From: Chrysaora quinquecirrha
Taxonomy: Eukaryota; Cnidaria; Scyphozoa; Semaeostomeae; Pelagiidae
Direction: 5' to 3'
Assembly (NCBI GenBank): GCA_014526335.1
Contig: JACTAT010000010.1
Span: 1,639,359-1,703,358, forward strand
Length of the DNA stretch: 64,000 nucleotides
Position 1 is the first letter of the stretch, and the number at the start of each line of letters is the position of its first letter. Made by a program: the position numbers and the translations under genes. Below, piece after piece: positions 35,816 to 46,781 of this stretch. The notes under the pieces are model-generated. The model saw only the letters and a list, made by a program, of their open reading frames with translations, made no database searches and was not told the origin of the DNA.

Positions 35816-36599
35816 AAAAAAAATGCACCGAATACAGAAAAGTTTAAGAACGATGTAACATATAAGAAGCACCTTTTCATCTCTTCTGCGAAACTCTCAG
35901 AAACCAGCTCTCTTACTGTGGGTGAAATGACTTCATCCAGCAAATCTTCTGAGATTTTATTAATCTAAAATGAAAATAATAGGCTATTTACAATCCAGAA
36001 ATATAATCCCATCGATGGTTTTCCTCCCTTCTTCTGAATAACCCCTCGCAGAGTCTGTAATGACTACATAAAACAGTTCAGTTCATGTCTTATTGTTAGG
36101 TTTGGGCGCAGAAGGTGTCTTTACCTGTAACAATTCGCTTTTCCAAGCAACCAATCAGTTAAGAAAAACTGAACACATGACATACCATAATATTTGACTC
36201 TGTTTCTTCTCGAGCCAATTCTCTTATTTCCGATGAGATCGTTTCAAGGAGAAGATTATCCAACATTTCATACCCAATTTTCATTGCTTGCTCGGCCTAA
36301 AAAGATAAAAAAGGCAATTTAGGACCACTTTGTAAGACCGGTTTAAGGTCGTGTAAATCGAATGTAAAACCTGTAAATGACTTTGACTTTATATGTAGTT
36401 AGTGTTGCGTCGAACCTAATTAGAGGTGAAATTGTTTGTTTTTAATGAAATTAAATAAAAAAGTTATGTTAAATTCAATTCAGGTTAGATGGAAGTTGAT
36501 GACAAATGGCAAAAAATCGACCAAAATGTGCCTATATAAAGCAACGACGCATCAATGTCGAACTTGTGAATTAGTTTATTAGGCCGGTTCTGTGTAGAT

Positions 36600-36860
36600 A
36601 GAAAATGTTCGTGTTTTCACTTTGAGTCTGCAATTAATGCTATTGGTCTTCCAACTGTATCTCGTCAGCTGATTGGTGTATACAACACAATACTAATCTA
36701 GCTTCACCTGTTGCATTTCGATCCACATCTGGGTAAAATTTTCACCCTAGTCAATTTTTACGGTCTGTTTCTGACGTTGATAGTTTGAGGAGTGTCAGAC
36801 GAAAAAGCTTTTTAAGTGTGTCCAGAGATGTTTCTGCTGTTTATCGGAATTGGGATTAAA
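36600..36860. repeat. Dispersed repeat with GAGGAGTGTCAGAC, copy A
   Basis: Intronic segment sharing GTTTCTGACGTT, GAGGAGTGTCAGACGAAAAA and GATGTTTCTGCTGTTTATCG with 29398-29745, and equivalent to 52815-53095 in copy B. Confidence 0.5.
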
Positions 36861-37631
36861 GACATTAAAAGAGCTAAAATCTTACCTGTTCGACTGTATC
36901 TGTAGCCAAATCAAGAACCTCTCGGGCAACTACAGAACTGATTAGATCAACTGTCACTTGGCCTACATCCTTGAAAAGCAAAATTAAACAAGGGTTTAAA
37001 AAGGGTTTAAAAAGGGGTTTGGTCTTCCAGCTGAGCGAAGGCATGGTTAGGATAGGAAAAATCAATAAGTCTAAACCAGTAGCATACCTGTCTGGTAACT
37101 TTTATAGCAGCAGTAGATACAGTTGTGGCATCGGTATTAGGAGGCATCACATCAGTTTCTTGTTGCTGTATGCCTGACAGTGCAAGTTCGTGGTATTTTC
37201 CAATGTATTTTCCTTGATCATCGAAGCTTATCGTTGGTCTGCAATCAATTGTAGCTGGCAAAGGTTTACCATTTACTACCTGAAAACAGCAAAGGCAGAA
37301 AGCAGTTGATTCCACGAAGAAATGAGAGTGAATCTGAGGACCTAACCCTGACATAAGACCATTTCGAATAATAAAAACAATATTTAGAAAATTAAAACTT
37401 GCTCTTGGGATTTTGCAGGACGAGGTAGTTTCTTGTTCTGTAAGCAGAGACCATGGATCTTTGGGTGAATTGACTCTTACGTTTTTCTGGACGAAGGCGA
37501 TGAATGGTTTTTTAAGTCATGTCTGCTCCTTCAAAGGAAAGGAGGTCTCGTATCGAGAGCCATTGAGGAGTCCAAGCATCTTTGTATTGAGGAGTCCAAG
37601 CATCTTGGCATTTATTAGAAGAGGCGTTTAA

Positions 37632-37768
37632 AATAGGTGAAGGTTAACTAATCGAGATCTTGATCCAGGCTGTGACGCTACCGTGGCTGGGCTCGAACCC
37701 TGACCACACTGAGCTCCTGACACCCTGAGCCAGCTGGATTACACCAATAAGCCACAGCACCTTCAAAC
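37632..37768 (-). mobile_element. tRNA-derived SINE (family 2), copy A
   Basis: TAATCGAGATCTTGATCC, reversed B box GGGCTCGAACCCTG, and end CCACAGCACCTTCAA. Equivalent at 53868-54000. Confidence 0.75.
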
Positions 37769-39889
37769 CGTCAAAGAACAAAAATGGGCCTTTTCTTTGC
37801 CAAATTCCAGTTTAAGAGACAGCGTTTATGAGAAAGCAGTCTATAAAGGAGTTGGCTTCTTATCGGAATAAAACGGTACTTGGCACACATACTTCTCCAA
37901 ATTTGCAAGTGCGTTTTCTTTCTATTGCTCCAGATCGAACTGGCAGAAAACTCGTTTCTGGCTCTTCATAAGATGATTTACTGAAATAAACCATTCCTTC
38001 GTCTACTTGAAAACCATAATGTAGACAGAACTCAGAGATCTGTAAAAAATAAGGCATAAATTCAGTTTATAAGTTCAGTGTTCAAAGCTATATTTTATAA
38101 GGAGAACACTTCAGGGATATTGAAAAGCTATTAGATCTCCGGGAACATCTTTCATGTTGGAAATTTTGAAGGGTGAGTTTGCTAGATAGAGAGCTATGTA
38201 AGAGCAGAGAGGTTAATCAAAACTAAAACAGCCTGATGATACAGATAAGGGTACTTATTTTGAGGTTTCTTAAAAGAGGGACGTATTGGAGAAAGGAGCC
38301 TTTCTGGAACTTTTACAGTAAGCTATGTCTTTGCATTTGCAAGAATGACGCTTAATAATAGCACGTATTCTTTTAAGGAGTAACAGAGACAACCCCCGTG
38401 AAAGTACAACATATCTAATATGATCCATCAACGGATTACTGATGTCTGTCCGGGGGTTATGTCACTATCTCTTACCTCATCTTCTTCGTCAATGGCAAAC
38501 AGCCTTGCGATGTCATTCAGTGGGATTGGCACTGGCTTATTTACAGCTCCATATGCTCTGTTCATCAGCAGAAGGCCTTTTGATCGAATCTGTTTGCATA
38601 TGGAAAAGAATAACACGATTATTTTATCTACTGTTAAAGCATCGTAGAAATTAAATGGAAAGATTTAAAGTTGATTTCAAAGGTACAAGGCATTAAAAAA
38701 CGGACACGCTTCGATTAAACAATGATATTCCAGAGCAAATACCATGAGATAACAATTGCCATTACTGACAAGGACAATACCTGAGCAGATTTAAGGCGTA
38801 TGGAAATGATACTGGCTATGATTCGAGTCCATCATGTAATCCAAATGAGTCAGATCATGTCTTTATCAATCGGTAAAGTCAGCTTGGCACAACATGGATC
38901 TGGAGAAACATTTATCAAACGAGACTGTTCAGACCAGAAAGACTTGAAATGTGTAGTCATTGTATAAATCATCAGGAGATTCTCTAACTTCTTGAAAATG
39001 ATTACTGAAAAATGGAAAGATTTGAATCAGTGTGAGGCATTAGCATTAGCATACCTGATTAAAACGAATACGCTGCATAATGCATGTCATGAGATATGAT
39101 GCCATACTGCAAGACAATACAATACAATGTTGGTCAAACATTATGAGAAATATACCTAGGACTCAAATCATGTAATAGAATGGACTATTTGGGCTTTAAA
39201 CTCACCCAAGCAGCTTGACAAGAAGCTCAACATAATTGCTGCTGTTCAGAGATCTAAAGACCTTCCAGTGCGAATTTGACATCAGGAGATTCTCTAACTT
39301 CTTGACGGAATTCCATTACTTCTCTGTGGAAAGAGAATGGAAGGGAATCAGTGTGTGGGTATTTGAAGGGTCTATCTGACGGAAAACAAACGAATACGTA
39401 TTTCTTCAGTGCAATACCTTGGAGTAAAGCCTTGGCCAAACAATCAAATAGTTTGGTTCTTACATTTGAGACTGTACTTTGCCTAGAGACTATGTTGGTA
39501 TACAGTTTGATGCCATATCACAGATGCAACGATCAACAACAACCAATACGTATTGCTACAGGAAGCAATCAAACCTCAAAATGTCTGTATTAAGGTTTAA
39601 AAGGACTTGGTAGCATCTGAATTCAGCTTTTGGTGAAACATTTGAAACATAAACAGGCTTTTCAAATCAGATGGTGGTAGCTATTTTATTAAGAAAAAGA
39701 GGCTAACAAATAACTAGCTGACAAAACAAACGACTTGAGTAAGCAGAATTCATAACTTCTAGATGACAAAACAGAAAATCAAACCTCAAAAATAAAACAA
39801 ACGTCTGTATTATTCAAGTTCAAAAAGAACTTGGCAGCATCTGAATTCGGCTTCGTTGCGACAAATTATACCCTGAAAACAAAACAGGT

Positions 39890-40290
39890 ACAAATAAAGG
39901 AACAAGCAAATAGAGTTTCATCAAAAAAACAAACGAATGGACAAAGAAAAGTGAATAAAGAAACAAACAAACGAATGGACAACGACAAAGAATAGACAAA
40001 AGAACTAACAGAAAAAAGAAATAGAGACAAACAAGATGACAAAACAAATAAAACAAACATCTCGAAAATAAACAAACGACAGACATGCAATGAAAGTAAG
40101 CAAACAAACAAATGAACAAACAAACAAGCAAACAAACAAACAAAAAACAAAAAGCCAACAAACAAAGAACCAAACAAACTATCAGAGGAACAATGAGCAA
40201 ACAAGCCAGCAAACAAACAAACAAACAGACAAACAAGCAAACAAAAGGAGCGATGACAAAAATAAACAAACAACGGTTAAAAAATTGTTA
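39890..40290. repeat. CAAA tetranucleotide microsatellite, copy A
   Basis: Interrupted (CAAA)n/(CAAG)n tract; the opposite strand reads TTTG and gives Cys/Leu/Phe-rich false frames. It lies just downstream (in + coordinates) of a GANP exon (40309-40441). Confidence 0.9.
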
Positions 40291-40704
40291 GACAGTATTC
40301 AAATTTACCTTTTGTACGTAGAGATCATCATACATATGCTTGAGACTTTGTAAACATTTAGTGAGATTCTCATTGTTGATTTTCGGGTCGAATGCATTCA
40401 GATCTTCTTCACAAAGATGATGGGAGCAAATTATATGAAACCTACAAGAACAATAACATAAGTTTAGAAAAGTAAATTATATCTGCATATCATATATGGA
40501 AAGACCTTGGCTCCAACCCACAACATTTTGGTTGTAACATATGTGGTCACAGCTGTGCCATAGGCACAAAATAAAGCAACTATTGGTTCAACAAACCTTG
40601 CACATTTTTCGATTAATTCCACGCTGATTTCGTTGGAAAGATGTTGTTGAGTGATGTCCTAGAAAAGAAACCCCATCTTCTTACGCTGGTTTTTGTGCAA
40701 GCAA

Positions 40705-40905
40705 ACAGGAAGACAAGCTAGCAAGCAAGCAAGCAAGCAAAGAAGCAGACAAGCCAGCAAGGCAAGATGTAGCAAGCTAGCAAGTTAGCAAGCAAGCAAG
40801 CAAGCAAGCGAGCTATAGCAAACTAGCAAGTAAGCAAGCAATATGCAAGCAAGCAAAGCAGAAAGGAAGCAAGCTAGCTAGCTATAGCAAGCTAGCAAGC
40901 CCTAG
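40705..40905. repeat. GCAA/GCTA tetranucleotide repeat, copy A
   Basis: Tract of CAAGCAAG and GCTAGCAAG words in a GANP intron; equivalent 56800-56998. Confidence 0.88.
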
Positions 40906-42427
40906 CCATTAGCAAAGGTTGGTGTTTATGGCAGCTACAACGCTGATGAGGGCCTGCAGCTAGTGCCCCTGACTGATACAAGTCTACAGCAAATGCAATT
41001 GATGCCAATTTACCTAAATCGGAAGCATGGACAGCTGAGTTGAAGGTAAGCAGGTGGAAAGAAACGGCTTGGACCACCGGGTATGTAGAAATTCGATAAC
41101 CGATAAAATTTAACCCACTTGTGACATAGGAAATGGCCCTTAATTTCGCAAAGAATATATTTCATTACAAATAAATGGCATTCAACCTAGCAAAATAGAC
41201 CTTCTTGAATCACCTTTCTTATTCCACGTGTTCTGTTCCAAACAAAATCATACCATTCAGCCCAATTGCCATTCGAAGCGTCCATAACATTTAAAACAAG
41301 ATAATCCATTGTTATTTTGAGTACATGAGCAGGTCTTAGTTCGTGAGGTAAAGGCTCTTCCTAGAAATAAAAGATTTAGTAGTTTTCAGTATAAGAAAGC
41401 GTCCATATAAATGAAGTCCAAATAATGAAGCAAATTACAAACAACAGCCAAAATATGACGTATAAATGACGTCATATATGACGTAGAAATGATGTCATAA
41501 AAGAATACCTGGTCGGCGGAAGATCTACTGTATTCCTTGATAGCTTTGGCGTGATCGATGGCTGGAAACTGTCCTGAATGAGTGTCCTAAGAGATCAATA
41601 ATATTAGAATAAACCATAGAAATTGGATGATCATAATGCATGCCATTGATGAGATCTTGGGTGTACTGTATGACCTCTGGCTGTGTACACTAACGCTTCT
41701 CTAACTGAGCTGCCTAGCCGATAGCTACAAGTACTAGACGTATCAATGGCTCAAATTGTCAATTTCTGTCCAAAACACAGGGCAACATCGCACTTAAACA
41801 CCACAACACATAGTCAGTAAACAGGACATTGAGAACATATGATCATTAGGTTGAAGCTATGGTTTACATGGTAGTAAAGTATAAAGCTTGAAATTTTTAT
41901 TACCGCATTTTCAGTGCCAGATAGAATTTCAAAAGGAGCCAATCTTCGCTGATACTCTCTTAGATATCTCTCCTGGTGGACAAAGAAAATAACGCATGTC
42001 GAACTCGTTAACTATAGTGGATAAATAGTATTCAGGGTACTAAAACAAAAAGACTTCAAAGAAACTTGATGTTTATAATTAGAAGAAAGCAAAGGTGGGA
42101 GAAACAAGCTGCCTACCTTTTCAGGGCACATATCTGGACATGTCCCAATAACCAAAGATGCTTTTTCAAATCGGTCTCCTTCTTCACACCTGGAAAAGAT
42201 CATGCCGATCTAAATGTCATGAAATCCAGGTATGTTACTTCTTTCTCTCAAGTAACCGATCTCAGCTTTGTATAGTGGTCCCTACTCAATCTTGCTCCTC
42301 TTTTTTCTACTCTGAAACTCCTATTTTCCAAGAAAATTGAAGAGTAGAGCGAGTAGAATAGATAGAGTAGAAGAATAGAGTAGAGCAGGTTAAATGAAAT
42401 ACCCCATCCTTCCTCACAACAATTTAC

Positions 42428-42434
42428 CGGAATG
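42428..42434 (-). CDS. 7-nt GANP microexon, copy A
   Basis: Same sequence, splice sites and phase role as 58527-58533. In copy A the following exon (42189-42117, 73 nt) is intact, so the frame can be followed through without the copy-B homopolymer problem. Confidence 0.62.
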
Positions 42435-44609
42435 CTGAAGAATTCTTCAATAAAGAAAATAAAGAGTTATATGATAGTACAAAAGTTCCCTTTGCTTCCA
42501 GTCTTAGGTCCTTGGCAGTGCCCCTTTACTTTTATGGGATCTCCATCTCTGATTTTCTATACTCCCTTACACTACCAGTTAAGTATGAAGGGGGACGTTT
42601 AACGGAAGAGGGGCTACATCGTTATTGAAACAATAAGAACAGTATATAACAATACAAATAATTCTCAAGAACAATGGATTGTGTTTTGGAACCTGCCCTT
42701 TTCCAGCCCACCCCTCTCCAACTTCAAACCAGCCTCTTTTACTCTCTTCTCCATTCCCTTTTCCCTCTTTGTCTTCAAACATGGTCCTACCAACCTTCTC
42801 TTATTTTCTGGTCGATTTTTTCCAGGATTTCTGCCTTCTCGTTTACATCTCTCGCCTGTGCATTTGAAAGTTGGGTCTTTGCAAAGTCCATTATCATCTG
42901 AGAAAATGCATTGTTATTCCTTCCTTTTGGAACAGGTTGTTCACTTGAGGGCTAAAAGATAATCAAAGACAAACTTAGTTATGATGAATTACCATGCCTC
43001 ACTGTTTAGTACGTTGATAATTTTTATTAAGAATTTCTCTTGCAAGTAAGATAGCCAAAATTTCAGATGAACACTCAATAACCTCAGTACTACTCGATAC
43101 AACAAATCAAAACTGGCGTAAGTTCTACTAACACACACATAGATACATAGATACATACAGTGAAAACCAGCTTCAAACGCACCATCTCAAACCTTAGCCT
43201 TGCAAGGCAAACATAACTAAATCGAAACTAAATCACTTATAATTGCAGAGCAATAGCAAGAGGAGATAGAGTACATATATCAGATTGTTGTCCCAAGTTG
43301 TGAGTCATTAGGGGTAGACTAATTAACGACTTTTTAGAAAGAGTTCGTCATACAAAAATGTTTTTCAAAATGTTCGATCTATTTTTCCTTCATCAGTGTA
43401 ATGTTCTTTTACAATAAAGATATATACCGATATATATTTTCATGAAGTCGAACACTAAGATAGATTTTTCCACGAGCTTGACCAGACAGCCAACGGTGTT
43501 TCCACTTAGCTATAGAGCCAAATTACATCGCTGTGTAACTCTCCAAGTCATACAGCCCAAGGCTCTCGTCCCATTTACCATTTTAGTGTTTCGGCTATGT
43601 TGAGCCTTCTTCAGCACCACAACTATTTATATATATTTGTCATGAATGGCGAACACAAGGATAGATCTTTCAAGCATATAAATACAAGTACAAGGGAACA
43701 AACCATTGGCTTGCTAACTTCAGCAGTAGGCATGGCAGAAAACATCTCATCCTCTAAAAAAATTATGATTGCTTCAATTACTCTTTGTCAATTTACTCAT
43801 AGTAAAATGCACATTCAAAACAAAATCAAGGGAAAGACGGTCAGAGAAACTGTATCCGTCCCCCCGGCGATAAAGGAAACATCAAACAATTTCAAGCATA
43901 TGTCTGAGTTACAGAAGGGGGCATTATCAAAACCTATTACCATCGATTGAACGAATATGCAGATTATTAATCTACCTTTCATTTCACTGGGCTGTTTAGT
44001 CTTTGAGACATGCCAGAAAATTTGGATAGGTTCATATCCCTCACGAAGAACTGTGCCATTTTCTTTCGCCATTGCCGCAGAAGCCTACAAAACAAGGTGA
44101 TTTCTAGCAATTACAGTATGAGAAGCAACAAAATGAATGTATTCTTTATTGCTTTTATTAAAGCCTCTTCTCTATAAAGCTATCACTTTCTGATACGCCT
44201 CAGATTATGGCAACTAACGTCTTAATTCTATAAGAACCAGCAAATTTCGCCCTAGGCTGGCCGTTACGAGAATTTCGCCTACGGTGTTTCCTTTAATTAT
44301 CCCTTCCTAAGATATCAGATTCTAAAATTAGCCCTTACCTTGAATAAGCTCCCCAATCCTGCCTGAAACCGGAAAAATGGCATGGTATATTTCAGTAAAC
44401 GTTTGGAGAGGCACCTGATTTGTGTAAAAAAGTAGCTCGTTTGCTTATTGCTTTGATTGTAAGCTTTTTATTCGGCTCGATGGCCTTAATTTCATATTCA
44501 GCCCAGTTTTCCTTAGGCTATATATTTAAAGTTGGCTTTTATATAGAATAGCTAGAAGCTCATGCTACGGCTAGCCTTAGTTTGACATTACAAATGACCA
44601 ATCAAATGT

Positions 44610-44830
44610 TGTTTGTCCTGTCCAACATTTGAAGTTTTCATGTTATGCACAATGTTTTCCCGTTTTGCCACCCCTGCCACGTCTTAAAACACAGCTCCTC
44701 AAACCTTTTATAAACATTACATACTAAGCAAGTTCTGCTTGTCAAACGTTTGCGACGTTGCCAAATGTTCACAATATTAATAAGCAGAGTTCGAATGTTT
44801 CACAGATAATGCTTTATCTTTTGAGCGACG
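44610..44830. mobile_element. Degenerate MITE-like sequence, copy A (equivalent 60705-60930)
   Basis: AATCAAATGTTGTTTGTCC, CTTGTCAAACGTTTGCGACG and CCACGTCTTAAAACA words of the GGCCAAAC family; ends degraded. Confidence 0.5.
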
Positions 44831-45023
44831 ATATAAGCGGGTTCTACAGGCCATTTTTCTAATAAAACTGTTCTCATAAGAGTGCAATCACAACATCATC
44901 TTTAAACAGTCAGCAACCGCTGGGCTCGAAAATTAAGTCGCGTAAGTCTTCGCCTAATTAGAGCAGGCAGTATTCAGCTTTCAAGATTTTTATGGATGAT
45001 CGTCTAGTCAATGCGTGCAATAG

Positions 45024-45200
45024 ATGAAGGTGAAATCGTCTATTTAGTGCAAGTCGCTAGGATCTTAGTAGTAGGTTAACTAATCGAGTCATCGACCCTG
45101 GCTCTGACGCTACCGTAGCTTGGGCGACGAACGCCGGCCTCACTTAGCTTCTGACACCACGAGCAAGCTGAATACGGGCAGAACACCACAGGACCTTCTA
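45024..45200 (-). mobile_element. tRNA-derived SINE (family 2), copy A, next to RRM exon
   Basis: AGATGAAGGTGAAATCG, GCTAGGATCTTAGTAGTAGG, degraded head GGGCGACGAACGCC, ending CCACAGGACCTTC. Identical equivalent at 61132-61308. Confidence 0.7.
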
Positions 45201-45228
45201 ATCGTGAGTGTTTTTCAAAAGAACTTAC

Positions 45229-45392
45229 ATGATCTGAGAAGGTAATGATGGCTGATTTTGAGCTGACGTGACGATACACTCGTTTGATTTCACCAAATCG
45301 TAGAAAAAACGATCTCAGGAACTCTTTATCGTTAAGTTCATCTGGGACATTCATCAGCTGAATTGCGGTACTGCTTGCAATTAAAGACATAC
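45229..45392 (-). CDS. GANP RRM exon, copy A (same product as 61337-61500)
   Basis: Identical in length and encoded residues to the copy-B exon. It lies downstream of copy B's last exon in the direction of transcription, so if read through it would be a second RRM in the same transcript; copy B's last exon seen ends in phase 0 while this exon needs phase 1, so a direct splice would be out of frame. Confidence 0.85.
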
Positions 45393-45585
45393 CTGAAAGT
45401 AAGAAGAACTCATGTATTAGGGTCATTGAGAGAACACATTTAGGAAGTATTCTGTATTAGAAACAAATGCTCTAAACTCTATGGTTTCTCGGAAGTTTTT
45501 CAAAAGGCTGACTCAGCACTTTTCAGGCTACCTTTATTTCCAGATATACAAGATGGAAGCTCTTCTTTTGGGATTTCTTAAAGGA

Positions 45586-45859
45586 ACATTTGAAATTTGC
45601 TTGTCAAGCAAATGTTTTACCGCTAGGCCACATCACAAACATTTCTCTTCAAACGTTTTTGCTGCTTGCGTCAAGCAAAATGTTTTTAGACTTTTTCAAA
45701 ATCATAGTGCAATAAGTGTAGATTGTTTTGCATGTCAAGCAATGTTTCGTAACGTTGCAAAAGTCCAAAATTTCTTGACATGCAAATTACAAATACTTGA
45801 TAAACAATGTTGGATCGTTTGGCCGGGGCCAAAGATCATAAAAACGAATATCAATAAAC
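45586..45859. mobile_element. MITE-like sequence exactly at the duplication junction
   Basis: The 274 bp between copies A and B consist largely of the ATTTGAAATTTGCTTGTCAAG / GTTTGGCC family and end near TTGGATCGTTTGGCCGGGGCC before a short unique piece. This spacer is not in either duplicate copy. Confidence 0.65.
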
Positions 45860-46781
45860 CAACGCAACAAACAATACGACAAGTAAAAACAAGTTGAAGA
45901 ATTTATCGAAGAATAACATAAAAACATTTTGAATTTAGCTACCTTCTTCAAGAAAGTCAACCAAGGCCTTTGTTTTAAGTCCTGGAAATTTCGGGGTTTT
46001 CCTTATCATGGCTGCTAAAGAAGTTGTTAGCTGGAAAAAAACATTCAGAAAATCAGATTAATTGATAAAACAAACTATGAAAATTTTGTCACTAATTCTT
46101 ATCCATATTGGTACTGAATTATTGCTATAATGCTGCATGATATACACAACAGTGTCCTAGAAGCCCTGGCTAAACAGTCAAACAAGCAAATTTCAAATGT
46201 TCGAAAAACAATGTTTGATCGTTTTGCCAGGGCTTAAATCTGTCGGAAAATTGCTGTTAGAACATTGCCCAATTACTTGATGAGAAAGTAGAAAACCCTT
46301 GGCCCTAAGTCCTGGAAATTTCGGGGCTTTTTTAACATCGCTGCTAAAGGAGTTAGTATTAGCTGGAAAAAAACATTAGAAAGTCAGATTAAGGGATAAA
46401 AGAAACTATGAAAATTTTTTCAGTAAACCTTATCCATAATGGTACTGAATGTTTGCTCTAATATTCTAATATGCTAAATACCACCTCAACAATAATGCCT
46501 CTAAGGCTCTGGCCAAACGGTAAAACATTTTACTTGAAAAATAAAGTTTTAGATGTTTGATAAACAATGTTTGGTCGCTTGGCCAGGGTCTTAGCGCCAA
46601 TAACCAAGCGGCAAAAGATTGTAAAACATTTTAAATCCGCTCATCAAGCAAAATGTTTGACAGCAATGTTTTGCGACATGGCCAAACGGTAAAATATTTC
46701 TCTTGACAAAGCAAATTTCAGATGTTTGACAAACAATGTTTGATCTCATGACAAGGGCTTAAAAACTACTCAATCATTTAC

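Larger units (their letters stand above)
30679..45392 (-). pseudogene. GANP/MCM3AP homologue, tandem copy A (partial, several broken exons)
   Basis: Runs from a second RRM exon (45392-45229) to the late C-terminal exon (30907-30679), with no N-terminal FG exons of its own. Exons matching copy B in length and phase: 43753-43704, 42434-42428 (7 nt), 42189-42117, 41972-41904, 41586-41509, 41360-41214, 40658-40597, 40441-40309, 38589-38476, 38039-37893, 37279-37088, 36969-36886, 36296-36186, 35964-35873, 34518-34315, 34010-33822, 32371-32309, 32192-32088. Broken here: the exon near 39790-39872 (insertion), 39323-39206 (+4 nt), 39106-39055 (+3 nt), the exon near 35240-35350 (scrambled), 33355-33125 (+5 nt), the exon at 31255 (97 nt missing) and 30907-30679 (net +1). 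In contrast its CPDMC exon is intact while copy B's has +1 in a homopolymer. Either a decaying duplicate or a misassembled allele. Confidence 0.8.
29749..45585. repeat. Direct tandem duplication, copy A (15,837 bp)
   Basis: Collinear with 45860-61694. The left edge is at CAACGCAACAAAC (29749 / 45860); the right edge is at GATTTCTTAAAGGA (45585 / 61694). The right part (about 40.3-45.6 kb) is almost identical to copy B; the left part mixes near-identical blocks with small indels, two deletions (about 97 and 91 nt) and scrambled patches. Confidence 0.95.

Noticed and set aside
39820..40353. Cys/Leu/Phe-rich and Lys/Gln/Asn-rich frames (and the copy at 56004-56439)
   Set aside because: Product of the CAAA microsatellite; the real coding DNA here is the GANP exon at 40309-40441 on the minus strand.
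42674..42962. Three overlapping plus-strand frames (also at 58773-59061)
   Set aside because: They are antisense to the GANP exon that precedes the microexon.
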